From NCBI GenBank assembly GCA_903832055.1, contig CAILAC010000002.1:248001-312000 (forward strand): 64,000 nucleotides of DNA, given 5' to 3'. Source of the stretch: an uncultured Acidobacteriota bacterium (GTDB taxonomy: Bacteria; Acidobacteriota; Terriglobia; Terriglobales; Acidobacteriaceae). A program made the translations under genes and the position numbers. Of the stretch, positions 8,660-18,838 are shown in pieces; within the stretch, counting starts at the first letter, position 1, and every line of letters starts with the position of its first letter. The notes beneath the pieces are model-generated. The model had not been told where the DNA came from and searched no databases. It saw only the letters and a program-made list of their open reading frames with translations.

Positions 8660-9567
8660 AGCTCCGCGCCTACCTACTCATGCTCTTCACCGTGGCCGTC
8701 TGGGGCACGACGTTTGTACTCGTCAAAGATGCCCTCGCCGACGCGACACCGCTGGCCTTTAACCTGGCCCGCATGATCCTTGCTTTCATCGTGCTCGGCG
8801 TCATCTACCACCGCCACTGGCGCGAAATTACCCGCAAACAGCTCCTGGGCGGGGCTGTTGTCGGCTTTTTCCTCGCCATGGGTTATCAGTTCCAGACCGC
8901 CGGACTGGTGAAAACAACGGCGTCAAAATCGGCATTTATCACCGGCATGGTCGTCGTACTTGTTCCACTGCTGTCGGCCATCCGCTTCCTGCGTCCGCCG
9001 GGCGCGAAGGCTCCCCACTGGAATGCATACATCGGCGCGATTCTGGCCTTCAGCGGCATCCTTTTGCTGACCCTGCCAGCCACTGCGGCGGGGCTGCTGC
9101 CCGACTTCACTTCAGTGAACCTGGGCGACGTGCTTTCGTTTGGGTGCACCATTGGATTCGCCTTCCACTGCCTTGCGCTCAGCCACGCCTCGCCCCGGAT
9201 TCACTACCAACCGCTCGCTCTGCTGCAAGTCGGCTTCTGTGCGCTCTTCATGGCGCTCTCGATGCCGCTTCTTGAGCATCCTCACTTGAACCTGACGCCG
9301 CGCCTCGCCATTGCTCTGGCCGTTGCCGCCGTATTGGCTACCGCAGCCGCTTTCTCAATCCAGAGCTGGGCCCAATCCATTCTGCCTGCGACTCACACGG
9401 CCTTGCTGATGACCATGGAGCCAGTCTTCGCCTGGATCACGTCTTACCTAGTGATGGGCGAACGCCTGGGACTTCGCCCAGCCTCCGGTGCCCTGCTGAT
9501 ACTCACCGGAATCGCGCTGACAGAACTCATCCCACAGCCCCACGTCCCTACCGCCCACGAAGCTTGA
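8656..9567 (+). CDS. EamA/DMT-family transporter
   Basis: A 303-residue integral membrane protein with about ten hydrophobic helices arranged as two EamA repeats. The first begins MLFTVAVWGTTFVLVKDALA, whose WGTTF and Pro/Ala-rich beginning are typical. The second ends with ALLMTMEPVFAWITSYLVMGE, matching the EamA 'EPVfaalls.llgE' block. Members export amino acids, drugs or metabolites by proton exchange; the substrate is not deducible. The GTG start overlaps the amidohydrolase stop (GTGA). No further gene follows on this strand. Confidence 0.92.
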   Translation: MKLRAYLLMLFTVAVWGTTFVLVKDALADATPLAFNLARMILAFIVLGVIYHRHWREITRKQLLGGAVVGFFLAMGYQFQTAGLVKTTASKSAFITGMVVVLVPLLSAIRFLRPPGAKAPHWNAYIGAILAFSGILLLTLPATAAGLLPDFTSVNLGDVLSFGCTIGFAFHCLALSHASPRIHYQPLALLQVGFCALFMALSMPLLEHPHLNLTPRLAIALAVAAVLATAAAFSIQSWAQSILPATHTALLMTMEPVFAWITSYLVMGERLGLRPASGALLILTGIALTELIPQPHVPTAHEA

Positions 9568-9646
9568 ACCGACCCAGTTGCACCTGCCGAACAGGTTTGG
9601 AGCCCTCATTTCGAAGGCTCAGTTTTTCGAAGCAACGGCAAACTCT

Positions 9647-12600
9647 TTAGAACGTAAATCGCGCCCCAAACTGAAACTGTCGTGGCGTGTTAATCGTTCC
9701 ATTAATCTGGCCAAAAGCTGCTGCCTGATCAGGCTGGGTGAGCACAGCGTATGCGTTTGGCGTATTCGGCATTCCGAGTTGTGCCCGGTTTGCAACGTTA
9801 TAGGAGGAGATATCTATCCGCAGACTTCTCGCATCGCCAAACGAAATCTTCTTGTACACCGATATATCCAGATCCTGCGCCCCCATCGTGCGGACGTGGT
9901 CAAGATACGCCGGCGCTGAACCCGCAACGAACGGATTCGGCGCACCTCCGCCTTCGGTTCCCGGTACAACAAAGCAGCTTGAACTGAACCAGGAAGTGGC
10001 AGAATGTTTTGCACCCTTGCTCGGATCGCACACCAGGTTAGAGCGCTGGTTAAAGTAAGACGGTTGGATTCCCGATCCCGGCGAAGCAATCGGAACACCT
10101 GTACTGAGATAGAGAATCGCGTTCCCCGTCCAATCACCCAGCACAACATTTGCAGCACCATGCAGATTCACCGCGCGCCCCTTGCCCACTGGAAGATCGT
10201 AAGAAGCTGAACCAGTGAACTGATACTTGATGTCCTGCGGACTTACGGAGTGTTCCAGCTTCAGGTTCTGCCAGTCCTGCGCCCCGCCAAGGTGCGCACC
10301 AACAAAGCCAAGCGGAGGATTACCGTCATCTGTCATCAGCTTTGCCCAGGTAAAGCTCGCGAGTGCGGTGAAGTGACTTGTAAGTCGCTTCTGCACCTTC
10401 GTTTGCAAAGAGCTGTAGTCTGAATCGCCTCCAGGATAGCCGTGAACGTTCACCCCGTTTCCTGCGCCATAACTACCATTGCCAAACTGGGGATACTTTT
10501 CGAGTGATACAAACAGTGGTACCGTCGCAGAGCCGTAGTTGGCGTTGGTCGAAGGAAGAATCGCTGCCCACTGATTGGGTACGGTCGCATTGATGAGGTC
10601 AGACTTATATTTGGCAATTGTTGCAATATCCAGTTGATTCAGATCTGCATTGCCCAGCGGCAAAAACAATCCGCGGCTACCTACATACCCCACGCTCACA
10701 ATCACCTGATGTGGTAACTCATATTCAAGGCCAAAGTTGAAGTTATAAGTGGATGGCGTACGCTGTGAATGCAGAACCGTATTGAGAGTGTTACCAAGGT
10801 TGTTGCCTAATCCCGTTGGATTGGTGAGCAATGGCACAACGCCATTTGGAAATGGATTGCTCAGTGAATTGATCCCGGTGATGCTGGCCGCAGGACTGCC
10901 ATCGGCCGCGCCCACACAGGAGGAGGTACCGTTATAAACAGTATTTCCGTCTGCGTTGTAGCAGGTTGCGTTCCACTGCGTGTACGATGCAAATCCATCG
11001 CTGTTCTGCCCAGCACCAGCAACCATCTGCGTACTGGGTCCGTAGTAGAATCCCGCGCCGCCGCGAACAACCAACCGTGGACTTAGTTGCCAGGATGCAC
11101 CAAGACGAGGACCAAAATCTCCGAGATTTGCAGAGAAAGGTGAGCGGTGGCTGCCGTTCACATAGACTTCTGCGCCGGTATACGAAACGCCGCTTAGAGC
11201 GCTTGATGCCGACGGGTCGAAGTATTCCAGGCGATTATGGCGCTCCGTGCGCCCGCCAAAGATATCCCAACGCAAGCCAGCAGTGATCGTCAGTGTCTTG
11301 GTTGGATGATATGTATCTTCAAGGAAAGCCGCGTAGTACGGACTTGCTTCAGCTGCAAAGATATCTTTTGACAGATTGGGATAGTTGCCTGACTCTGTAC
11401 CCGGAACCGTACCTATGCCCGCGAGCAGAGAAGCAAAGTCACTTCCCCCGCCACCATTGGTGGTGGATTGGTCGGTTCCTGATAAGTCAAAGGTGTATGA
11501 ACCGGAAGGGGCAATGGGCTGCCCAACATTGAGGAATCGCTTGAGATACTCGACTCCAGTGCTGATCTCGTGCTTACCGAGTACTTTTGTGATCGCCACG
11601 CTTACATCGCTGTTCTCACTGGCATACTGAAACGTGTTGTAATTTGCCGTGCCGCCCACGCCACCGCCCACGTCATTGAATGTTACAAAGGGGAGCAGCT
11701 TGTACACCTCTTCTGACGCAATCGAGGACGGGAAGCCAATCGAGGTAATGTCAAAGCCTACCTGACGTGGATCACCGCCCTGATTTTCAAAGTGGCGTGT
11801 GAACGAGTAACGCGTCTGCAGCACCGTTGTCGAGTTCAGCGTGTAGTCATCGGCCACGAGGATGTTGCGACCATTGGTGATGTTCTGCGCGTAATTCAGG
11901 TCCCACATATTGCCAAACGCATTGAAGGTCGACGTGAACAAGCGGTCAAAGGAAAATCGCCCAAAGATGCGCTGCTTTTCGCTCTGCGCCCAGTCCACGC
12001 GCACATCAAATCGCTGCGCGGTGGTTGGGTCCAGGCCCGGTGCGTAGAAGTTATTCAAGGCCCCTGTCGTATCGGTGTCGCAGGTGGCTGGATTGACGTT
12101 GCACTTTGGCATTTCAGAGAGAAATTTAAGACCGATTGGATTGGGGTTGGCAATCCTGTTATTCAGAAATGGCTGGCGCGTCCCTGCATTTGGACCCGTA
12201 GTAATGTCTGGCTGGGTGGGGTCGTAGATGGTAAAGCTGTCTGCTGAGAAATCCCCGGTTCGCTCTGCACTCGTTGGTACGGTAAAGATGTTTGAACCGT
12301 CAAACAACTGCTGCTGCGTTGCCTCGTAGTCGCCGAAGAAGAACAGCCTGTTGTGCAGGATGGGCCCGCCAATCGCGCCGCCCTCCTGGTAGCGATGAAA
12401 GGATGGTGACTTGTTTGGGGCACCATTTTGTAACTGACTCTGCTTGTTGAAGTATTCATTTGCAGCGAATACATCAGGCCGGAAGACGCCAAAGACATCG
12501 CCGTGAAACTGGTTGCCTCCAGATTTACTCACCAGGCTGATCACGCCTGCTCCGCCGCTCAGATACGAGGCGGGAGTATTCTGCGTTTCAACGCGAACTT

Positions 12601-13297
12601 CCTCTACCGCATCTTCGGGGATATCGAGCGCCGGGATGATCGCAGCTTCGTTGTTTTCGGCAATGCCCAGTGGGCTTCCATCGACCATGTAGTAGACCGA
12701 ACCCACGATGGCCCCGTTGATGGTGTACGAAGACACATCCACACCGGGCCGACCGCTCGAAATATTGGTGATTGCAAACGAACTCGAGGAATTCGGCGAA
12801 CCATTTGCGGGTGTCACACCGGCGCTCAATTGCACCAGATCAAAAACATTGCGCGTCAACAACGGCACGCGATCAATCGTCTCAGCTGAGATCAACTGGC
12901 CCACCGTCGAATTCGAAGTCTCCGCCAGGTCTGTTGTTGATGTGACCGTTACGACCTCGGTTGAACTGCCGACGCTCAGCGAGATATTCAGCGTGCTGAC
13001 CTGATCGACACTCACGGTTACATTGCTCTGGAGCACACTTTCGAAGCCCTTCTGAGTGACTCGAAGCTCATAGACCCCTGGAGTGAGGGATACGAACGTA
13101 TACAGTCCCGCCTTCGTGCTTACAGTGGATTGCGCAACTCCTGTGGCGTTGTTTCGGAGCATGACCTGCGCACCGGGAACGACCGCTCCCGAGGAATCCA
13201 GAATCAAGCCGCTGATTCCGCCGCGCCCGGCCTGAGAAAGAGCAATCGTTGCCAATGAAAGCATCAGAATAAAGACGCATAACAGCCTTCGTAGCAT
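9647..13297 (-). CDS. Oar-like TonB-dependent receptor with carboxypeptidase-regulatory domain
   Basis: An outer-membrane receptor of about 1216 residues. Order: signal peptide (MLRRLLCVFILMLSLATIAL, ending SQA); a carboxypeptidase-regulatory-like beta-sandwich of about 85 residues (GGISGLILDSSGAVVPGAQV to LRVTQKGFE); a plug domain with VPLLTRNVFDLVQLSAGV and VEEVRVETQNTPA; then a long 22-strand-type barrel containing GGNQFHGDVFGVFRPD, GGPILHNRLFFFGDYE and a final aromatic strand FQFGARFTF, as expected for BamA-assembled barrels. Such receptors take up large nutrients, often oligosaccharides or peptides, using TonB energy, and are very numerous in Acidobacteria. ATG 13297 is chosen for its signal peptide; TTG 13312 and GTG 13309 are alternatives. 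An exported M28 peptidase lies upstream on the same strand. Confidence 0.93.
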   Translation of the reverse strand: MLRRLLCVFILMLSLATIALSQAGRGGISGLILDSSGAVVPGAQVMLRNNATGVAQSTVSTKAGLYTFVSLTPGVYELRVTQKGFESVLQSNVTVSVDQVSTLNISLSVGSSTEVVTVTSTTDLAETSNSTVGQLISAETIDRVPLLTRNVFDLVQLSAGVTPANGSPNSSSSFAITNISSGRPGVDVSSYTINGAIVGSVYYMVDGSPLGIAENNEAAIIPALDIPEDAVEEVRVETQNTPASYLSGGAGVISLVSKSGGNQFHGDVFGVFRPDVFAANEYFNKQSQLQNGAPNKSPSFHRYQEGGAIGGPILHNRLFFFGDYEATQQQLFDGSNIFTVPTSAERTGDFSADSFTIYDPTQPDITTGPNAGTRQPFLNNRIANPNPIGLKFLSEMPKCNVNPATCDTDTTGALNNFYAPGLDPTTAQRFDVRVDWAQSEKQRIFGRFSFDRLFTSTFNAFGNMWDLNYAQNITNGRNILVADDYTLNSTTVLQTRYSFTRHFENQGGDPRQVGFDITSIGFPSSIASEEVYKLLPFVTFNDVGGGVGGTANYNTFQYASENSDVSVAITKVLGKHEISTGVEYLKRFLNVGQPIAPSGSYTFDLSGTDQSTTNGGGGSDFASLLAGIGTVPGTESGNYPNLSKDIFAAEASPYYAAFLEDTYHPTKTLTITAGLRWDIFGGRTERHNRLEYFDPSASSALSGVSYTGAEVYVNGSHRSPFSANLGDFGPRLGASWQLSPRLVVRGGAGFYYGPSTQMVAGAGQNSDGFASYTQWNATCYNADGNTVYNGTSSCVGAADGSPAASITGINSLSNPFPNGVVPLLTNPTGLGNNLGNTLNTVLHSQRTPSTYNFNFGLEYELPHQVIVSVGYVGSRGLFLPLGNADLNQLDIATIAKYKSDLINATVPNQWAAILPSTNANYGSATVPLFVSLEKYPQFGNGSYGAGNGVNVHGYPGGDSDYSSLQTKVQKRLTSHFTALASFTWAKLMTDDGNPPLGFVGAHLGGAQDWQNLKLEHSVSPQDIKYQFTGSASYDLPVGKGRAVNLHGAANVVLGDWTGNAILYLSTGVPIASPGSGIQPSYFNQRSNLVCDPSKGAKHSATSWFSSSCFVVPGTEGGGAPNPFVAGSAPAYLDHVRTMGAQDLDISVYKKISFGDARSLRIDISSYNVANRAQLGMPNTPNAYAVLTQPDQAAAFGQINGTINTPRQFQFGARFTF

Positions 13298-13586
13298 CAA
13301 AATACGCACCAACCTGTCTCTTTGAGATGTGCCCCAGCGTAAACGCCCCTGGAAGCGTATGGATTAGGGAGTATTTATAAGGCCCTGCCCGGCCCGAGTC
13401 AAGGTAAAACACCGGGCGCAAGCTGTCGCTAAGTCCAAAATGACCGCGATATCGTTGAAAACGGTCTAGGGGAAATGTTGCATACAGACGGAACCTGGCT
13501 CGCCTTCGCGGAATGCTCGCCTTGGAGCAAGACTGTTTCAGCGCTGGCTGGCGCAGGCGAGGTTCAGCATTCAGCGCGCGAACGGC

Positions 13587-15086
13587 CTACCGCGGGGCTG
13601 CCTCGGCAGAATCTGCAAGAGCATACGCGATTACCGTCATGACAGCGGCATTCTCTGCCAACTCGCGCGGATTGACCTTGTCAAAGGTATCAGCAGGCGT
13701 GTGGTGGTAGTTGAAGTAGTAGCGACCGTCCTGCGATGGCGCAAAGCTGGGCACACCCTTCTCGGTCAACCCGTTTATGTCCTCGCCAGTCTCAGGGAAA
13801 CTGCGCAGCGTGTTGGCACCGATCGGTTCGAGAGCACGCGCTACGGGCTGCAGCCACTCTTCAAGAGCCGGTTTTCCCGCGACAATGACACCATCCGGGT
13901 GCCCTGCGCCCATATCCGACTCAAGCGCCCCGATGTGATTTGCAAACTCGGCGGCGTGCTCCTTCATGTAGGTAGCCGCACCCTGCGAACCCTCCTCTTC
14001 ACTCATCCACGCAATGAACCGGACCGTCCGCTTCGGGTGAATTCCGAGTTTGGCGAGCAGGTGAATTGCCTGCATGGAGACCACGACACCGGCGCCATCG
14101 TCGATTGCGCCCGTCCCGAGGTCCCAGGAATCGAGGTGGCCGGAAACGACCACCACCTGCTCGGGATGCTCTGTGCCCTTCCAATCTGCGATCACGTTGT
14201 AGCTGGGCGCGTCAGGCAGGGTTTGCGGCGTCAGCACCATGTGGAGCTTGACCGGACCCTCAGCGGCAAGCACCGCGAGCATGTCAGCATCTTCTGCGGT
14301 CACAGCAGCTGCGGGAATCTTCTCGATCCCGGTTGCATACTGCGTTTGCCCGGTGTGAGGAATGCGGTAGTCAGCACCGCCCACGGCCCGCACCAGCACT
14401 GCGGCCGCACCGTACGTCGCGCCAACAATAGGGGCAGCAGCGCGGTACTGCACCGCATCTCCGTAGGCATACATGCCACCAGCCTGCGCAGCCAACTGCT
14501 TGTCGAATTTCTTATTGAAAAGCAAAATCTTGCCCTTGGCTGCACCAGCGGGCATGGAACGCAGGTCTGCCCAATTGTTGACTACAACGACCTCGGCGGT
14601 AATTCCTTCTGCCGGCGTTGCCACGCTGCTGCCGAGCGCCGTCAGCACCACCTTCTGGGTTGTGCCGGGAGCCATTCCGCTCCAGGAGAGCAGTTCACCC
14701 GTCTCCGCCCCGCGCACCCAATGCGGTACCGAGGTTTTTTCCAGCGTCACGTCTGCGCCCAGTGCCTTCATTTCGGCAGCCACATACTCTACCGCCTTCT
14801 GCGCCTGCGGTGAACCGCTCAACCGCGGCCCGATGTTGTAGGTCAGGTGCCGCAACTCATCGAGAGCGTAGGAGTCTGCAATCGCCGCGTCTCGAAGTTT
14901 GCCCATGTTGGCCTCTTGCGCAGCAGTCCACGCGCTGGGACCAGTGCCCATGATCCTCGCCATCATAATGTCGCGCAATGAACGGACTGGTGCAGCGGGC
15001 GCAGAGCCAGTGCCACTATTCTGGCCGAATGCCACAGAAGCGCTGATACAAAACATGCAGGCGATCAGCAACACGCTGCAGGACAT
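13587..15086 (-). CDS. Secreted M28-family aminopeptidase
   Basis: An exported zinc peptidase. After a signal peptide (MSCSVLLIACMFCISASVAFGQ) there is a protease-associated (PA) insert around residues 150-280 and then an M28 catalytic domain. Metal and catalytic residues are recognisable: SGHLDSWDLGTGAIDDGAG (H and D ligands and bridging D), MSEEEGSQGA (general base and ligand glutamates), ESDMGAG, and a terminal YHHTPADTFDKV with the last histidine ligand. It resembles glutamate carboxypeptidase/aminopeptidase Q-like members. The frame is open to 15212, but ATG 15086 best fits the signal peptide. It is divergent from htrA, with a shared regulatory region of about 280 bp. Confidence 0.9.
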   Translation of the reverse strand: MSCSVLLIACMFCISASVAFGQNSGTGSAPAAPVRSLRDIMMARIMGTGPSAWTAAQEANMGKLRDAAIADSYALDELRHLTYNIGPRLSGSPQAQKAVEYVAAEMKALGADVTLEKTSVPHWVRGAETGELLSWSGMAPGTTQKVVLTALGSSVATPAEGITAEVVVVNNWADLRSMPAGAAKGKILLFNKKFDKQLAAQAGGMYAYGDAVQYRAAAPIVGATYGAAAVLVRAVGGADYRIPHTGQTQYATGIEKIPAAAVTAEDADMLAVLAAEGPVKLHMVLTPQTLPDAPSYNVIADWKGTEHPEQVVVVSGHLDSWDLGTGAIDDGAGVVVSMQAIHLLAKLGIHPKRTVRFIAWMSEEEGSQGAATYMKEHAAEFANHIGALESDMGAGHPDGVIVAGKPALEEWLQPVARALEPIGANTLRSFPETGEDINGLTEKGVPSFAPSQDGRYYFNYHHTPADTFDKVNPRELAENAAVMTVIAYALADSAEAAPR

Positions 15087-15369
15087 CTGGGCTGTATCGC
15101 CCTGTCCAGCCGCACAATGAGCAGTTGATTTGGTCGTATAAGCAGAAAACATGCCAGATGGTAGCACGGCGCAATCGTCCGCTGATTGCATTGCGCAACT
15201 CCGATGCACCAAATGCGTCTATACGAATGTCGTCCTTTGCAGCGGTAATCGATATACTAAGGAGTGGAGCGCGTGTTGGAAGTTCTCAACAGAGCTCTGC
15301 TACTTCAAATGTCATGTAACAGAACGTCCCGCAGTATCGGGACAGACACAACCCGAGGTTGATCTCCAT

Positions 15370-17037
15370 ATGTCATCCATTTCAGCACTCTTTGCCCGGC
15401 TGCGCACTCGCCGCCTGGCGACTGCGTTTGTCATTCTTGCTGCGATTTCCGGGGCTATTCTGTTCGGCTCCTATACGGCTTATGGCGTTCACGGACAGGA
15501 AAAGCCAGGCGATAGCGCAGACGCAACACCGCTCAAGATCACGACCAGCTCTGTCGCCCCCAACGCTTTTTCCCAGATTGCCAAGCAGGTTGGCCCAGCC
15601 GTCGTGAATATCAACACCCGCACGCTGGCGAAAGAGTCGATCAAAGGCAAGCGCATCCCCCTCAATCCCCACGGCCGCATCGCTCCTGCACCGCAATCCC
15701 CCGACGATGAAGATCAGGGCGACGGGCAGGGTCAGGGACCGGATCAGGGCCAGGGACCTGGCGGTCAGGGCAATTTTCAGGACTTCTTCAATCGCTTCTT
15801 TGGCGGTCAGGGCCCTGAGATGAATCCCGACGAACAGGGCGAACGCGATTCGCTCGGCTCAGGCTTCATCGTCGATCCCAAGGGCTACATCATCACCAAT
15901 AACCACGTCGTAGAGAAAGCGGACGAAATTTACGTCAAGCTCTCGACTGACCCCGACTCGACCGACCTTGGTCGCAAAGCGCGCGTCATCGGTACCGACA
16001 AGGCCACAGACCTCGCGGTGATCAAGATTGAGACCGACAAGCCACTGCCGACCGTCAAGCTCGGCAACAGCGACTCAAGCACCGTCGGCGACTGGGTTAT
16101 TGCAATCGGCAGCCCCTTTTCGCTTTCGCAGACAGTGACTGCCGGCATCATCTCCGCCAAGAACCGGACGATTGAGCCGGGAGCGAGCGGTCAGTTCCAG
16201 CACTTCATCCAGACTGACGCGGCGATCAACCCCGGCAATTCCGGTGGTCCGCTGGTCAATATGAACAGCGAAGTCATCGGGGTCAACACTGCGATCTACA
16301 CCCAATCTTCGGGCTACCAGGGCATCGGCTTTGCCATGCCATCGAATACGGTAGTTCAGGTGTACAACGACCTGATCTCACCCAGCCACAAGGTCACCCG
16401 CGGCATCATTGGAATCAGCTTCCGTGAAGGGCTTTCCGGCGCTGTCGGCCGCGTGTATGGCTTCAGCCATGGCGTGCTCGTCCAGACTGTTACCCCCGGC
16501 CAACCCGCGGATAAAGCGGGCATCAAGCCTCGCGATATCATCGTCACGATCGATGGCCGTCCCATCAAAGATGGCAACGATCTGGTTGCCGACATCGCCA
16601 GCCGCCGTCCCGGCTCGTCCGCACGGATTGGCTACATTCGCGACGGCAAACAGGCTGACACGACTGTGGTTATCGGCGACCGCGACAAGGTCTTTTCGGA
16701 ACAGGCTTCAAGTCAGGAAGAAGCAGCACCCGAGAAGGGCGATTCCGGCGAGTCAAAGCTTGGCATCACGGTTCGCGAAGTGACCCCCGCAACCGCCACC
16801 AAGCTCGGCATGAGCGGCATGGTCGTCCTCACTGTTCGGCCCAGCAGCTTTGCTGACCAGCAGGGATTGCAGCCGGGCCTCGTCATTACGCACATCAATA
16901 AACTTGCGACCAGCAACAAGGCGGAGTACGACAAGATCGTGGGCGGTCTCAAGTCTGGCCAGGATGTGGTGTTTGAAGTTATGGACCCCAAGCATCCCGA
17001 CCTTGGAATCAACTTCGTTGGTGGAACTCTGCCTTAA
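15370..17037 (+). CDS. HtrA/DegP-type periplasmic serine protease (Do family)
   Basis: A 555-residue envelope quality-control protease. It has one N-terminal membrane/signal helix (LATAFVILAAISGAILFGSY), a trypsin-like domain with the complete triad H179 (ITNNHVVE), D214 (TDLAVIK) and S291 (NPGNSGGPL), and two PDZ domains (roughly 365-450 and 470-555). The helix may be uncleaved, which would tether it to the inner membrane. Between helix and protease core lies an unusual Gly/Gln/Pro/Asp-rich stretch at about residues 116-137, then the FFNRFFG loop typical of DegP/DegQ. ATG 15370 was chosen because GAGG precedes it and the frame upstream lacks family likeness. A hairpin terminator follows at 17069-17104. 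Confidence 0.95.
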   Translation: MSSISALFARLRTRRLATAFVILAAISGAILFGSYTAYGVHGQEKPGDSADATPLKITTSSVAPNAFSQIAKQVGPAVVNINTRTLAKESIKGKRIPLNPHGRIAPAPQSPDDEDQGDGQGQGPDQGQGPGGQGNFQDFFNRFFGGQGPEMNPDEQGERDSLGSGFIVDPKGYIITNNHVVEKADEIYVKLSTDPDSTDLGRKARVIGTDKATDLAVIKIETDKPLPTVKLGNSDSSTVGDWVIAIGSPFSLSQTVTAGIISAKNRTIEPGASGQFQHFIQTDAAINPGNSGGPLVNMNSEVIGVNTAIYTQSSGYQGIGFAMPSNTVVQVYNDLISPSHKVTRGIIGISFREGLSGAVGRVYGFSHGVLVQTVTPGQPADKAGIKPRDIIVTIDGRPIKDGNDLVADIASRRPGSSARIGYIRDGKQADTTVVIGDRDKVFSEQASSQEEAAPEKGDSGESKLGITVREVTPATATKLGMSGMVVLTVRPSSFADQQGLQPGLVITHINKLATSNKAEYDKIVGGLKSGQDVVFEVMDPKHPDLGINFVGGTLP

Positions 17038-17068
17038 GAGGCAGCCTCTCCGATTCGCTTCACCGGGC

Positions 17069-17104
17069 GGGGTTTGAAACGCAAAATCGTTCCAAACCCC
17101 TTTT
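17069..17104 (+). terminator. Rho-independent terminator after htrA
   Basis: GGGGTTTG (17069-17076) pairs with CAAACCCC (17093-17100). After one mismatch the stem continues as AACG/CGTT around a CAAAAT loop, followed by TTTT. It lies 32 bp past the protease stop. Confidence 0.8.
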
Positions 17105-17210
17105 CGGAATTGTCAAAGTTTGCGAATCTTTCGCACTTTTTCTTGTAGGCTGCGTCTCACTGCCATAGACTTAGCATTGGCTTACTCAACAGTTCGTATC
17201 AGAGGTGCAA

Positions 17211-17705
17211 ATGCGCGTGAAATTCCGTGCTGGCTTTACCTTGATCGTCCTCGCCGCGCTGTCGGCAACATCCGCTTTCGCTTCTCGCGTCCACCGTGCC
17301 CCTACCAGTGGCCATGCGCACACCAAGCACTCATCGCACAAGAAGGGGGCCGTAGCGCCGGCCGCCGCCAAATCGCACAAGACCCATGGACAGCAATCCA
17401 TCGACTCACAGCGCGTGACGGCAATCCAGGAAGCGCTGGTGCGGGAGCATTACCTCTCCATCGAACCAAATGGCAAATGGGATTCAGACACCCAGGCAGC
17501 GATGCTCAAGTTTCAAGCCGATCAGGGCTGGCAAACCCGCCTCACGCCTGACTCCCGCGCGCTCATCAAGCTTGGCCTTGGACCCAACCATGCAGGAGCC
17601 ATCAACGCAGGCAACGGCGCTAACTTCAACACCATCGGCAGCCCAGCGCCAGCCACTGAGCCACAAGCTCAGGGATTCGTGGCGGCCTCAGGCGTCAGCC
17701 ATTAG
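17211..17705 (+). CDS. Exported peptidoglycan-binding-domain protein
   Basis: A small protein of 164 residues: signal peptide (MRVKFRAGFTLIVLAALSAT, ending AFAS), a His/Lys/Ala-rich spacer, then one PG_binding_1 domain at about residues 65-125. This has the family pattern VTAIQEALVREHYLS, GKWDSDTQAAMLKFQ and LTPDSRALIKLGL. The C-terminal 40 residues are low-complexity and Ala/Asn rich. It lacks a catalytic domain, so it probably binds cell wall rather than cutting it. ATG 17211 is preferred over GTG 17205 because AGAGG (17201-17205) sits 5 bases upstream of it. It is separated from htrA by a terminator and so has its own promoter. Confidence 0.88.
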   Translation: MRVKFRAGFTLIVLAALSATSAFASRVHRAPTSGHAHTKHSSHKKGAVAPAAAKSHKTHGQQSIDSQRVTAIQEALVREHYLSIEPNGKWDSDTQAAMLKFQADQGWQTRLTPDSRALIKLGLGPNHAGAINAGNGANFNTIGSPAPATEPQAQGFVAASGVSH

Positions 17706-17748
17706 TCGAGCGCAGCCGACATCCCCTGAAATCAAGTAGGTGAGCCGC

Positions 17749-18834
17749 CTAACCCCGCCAGATTGGCAACGGCTCACTTATTTTTGTGCGTAGTTGAGCC
17801 ATCAAAGTGTGGTCAGGGCTGAGTGTGCATACGGAATCAATCGCATTCGCATCCCCTGTCAGCTGAAATGCCTGGCAGCGACAACCTCCAAAATCCCGTT
17901 CCTTGCGGGGACAAGTCTTGCAGGTCTCTGACATCCAGGCATCGCCCCGAAAGCGGTTAAAGGCAGCAGACTCACGCCAAATCCATGCCAGTGAGCGCTC
18001 GCGAACCGTGTCAAAGCGCATCTCAGGAATGACCGCCGCCGCGTGGCAGGGTAATGCCTGACCAATCGGGTCGATGAGAAGTATCTGGCGCCCCCACCCG
18101 CCGACGCAGGCCTTGGGATAGCTTCCAAAGTAATCCGGGAAAACAGATTCGAGCTTGATTCTGCCCTTGAGCCGCTCTTTGGCTGCTTCAACGATCACGA
18201 CCGACCGCTCTACCTGGTCCTGCGTCGGCATCAGGAGTTCCCTGTTCTTGAGCGCCCACCCGTAGTACTGCACATGCGCGATTTCCAGGCGCTCGGGCGC
18301 AAACTGCTCCGCCATCTGGATAAAACTCTCAAGCCGGTCGATATTCTGGCGATGGATCACCAGGTTCAGCGTGAGAGCGATGGGGAATTTTCGAATGATT
18401 GGAATCAACGCCAGCTTGTGCGCGTGGGCGCGCGTTCCGGCAATGTGGTTGGCTGACGCCTCTTCCACGTCCTGAAAGCTGAGCTGAATATGTTCAAGTC
18501 CAGCCTCGACTAATTCGGCCAACCGCTTTTCCGTAAGGCCAATGCCGGAGGTAATCATGTTCACGTACAGCCCGGCGGCACGTCCTGAAGCGATCAATTG
18601 AGCAAGATCTGGCCTGGCCAGTGGTTCGCCACCCGTCAGGTGCAAGTGCAACACGCCCAGTTCTGCAGCCTGTTTGAATACGCGCACCCAGTCCTCGGTT
18701 GCCAGTTCGTTGTCGCTCCGCTTCAATTCAATCGGGTTGGAGCAATACAAGCAATGCAGCGGGCAGCGATGTGTGACCTCGGCTATCAAGGATGATGGGC
18801 GAGTCAAGCTATATTCCGTTGGAGTCATTTCCAC
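17749..18834 (-). CDS. pqqE: PQQ biosynthesis radical-SAM enzyme PqqE
   Basis: A 361-residue radical SAM protein that forms the first Glu-Tyr carbon-carbon crosslink in the precursor peptide PqqA. The [4Fe-4S] motif is CPLHCLYC near residue 24, followed by LTGGEPLARPD. The C-terminal SPASM region carries the extra cluster ligands (GWGRQ, LPCHAA, CKTCPRKERDFGGCRC). Length and order match PqqE. It starts with GTG 18834, preceded by GAGG at 8 bases, 4 bp after pqqD, and is the last gene of the pqq operon. It needs PqqD as peptide chaperone, supplied by the adjacent gene. Confidence 0.97.
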   Translation of the reverse strand: MEMTPTEYSLTRPSSLIAEVTHRCPLHCLYCSNPIELKRSDNELATEDWVRVFKQAAELGVLHLHLTGGEPLARPDLAQLIASGRAAGLYVNMITSGIGLTEKRLAELVEAGLEHIQLSFQDVEEASANHIAGTRAHAHKLALIPIIRKFPIALTLNLVIHRQNIDRLESFIQMAEQFAPERLEIAHVQYYGWALKNRELLMPTQDQVERSVVIVEAAKERLKGRIKLESVFPDYFGSYPKACVGGWGRQILLIDPIGQALPCHAAAVIPEMRFDTVRERSLAWIWRESAAFNRFRGDAWMSETCKTCPRKERDFGGCRCQAFQLTGDANAIDSVCTLSPDHTLMAQLRTKISEPLPIWRG

Positions 18835-18838
18835 TGCA

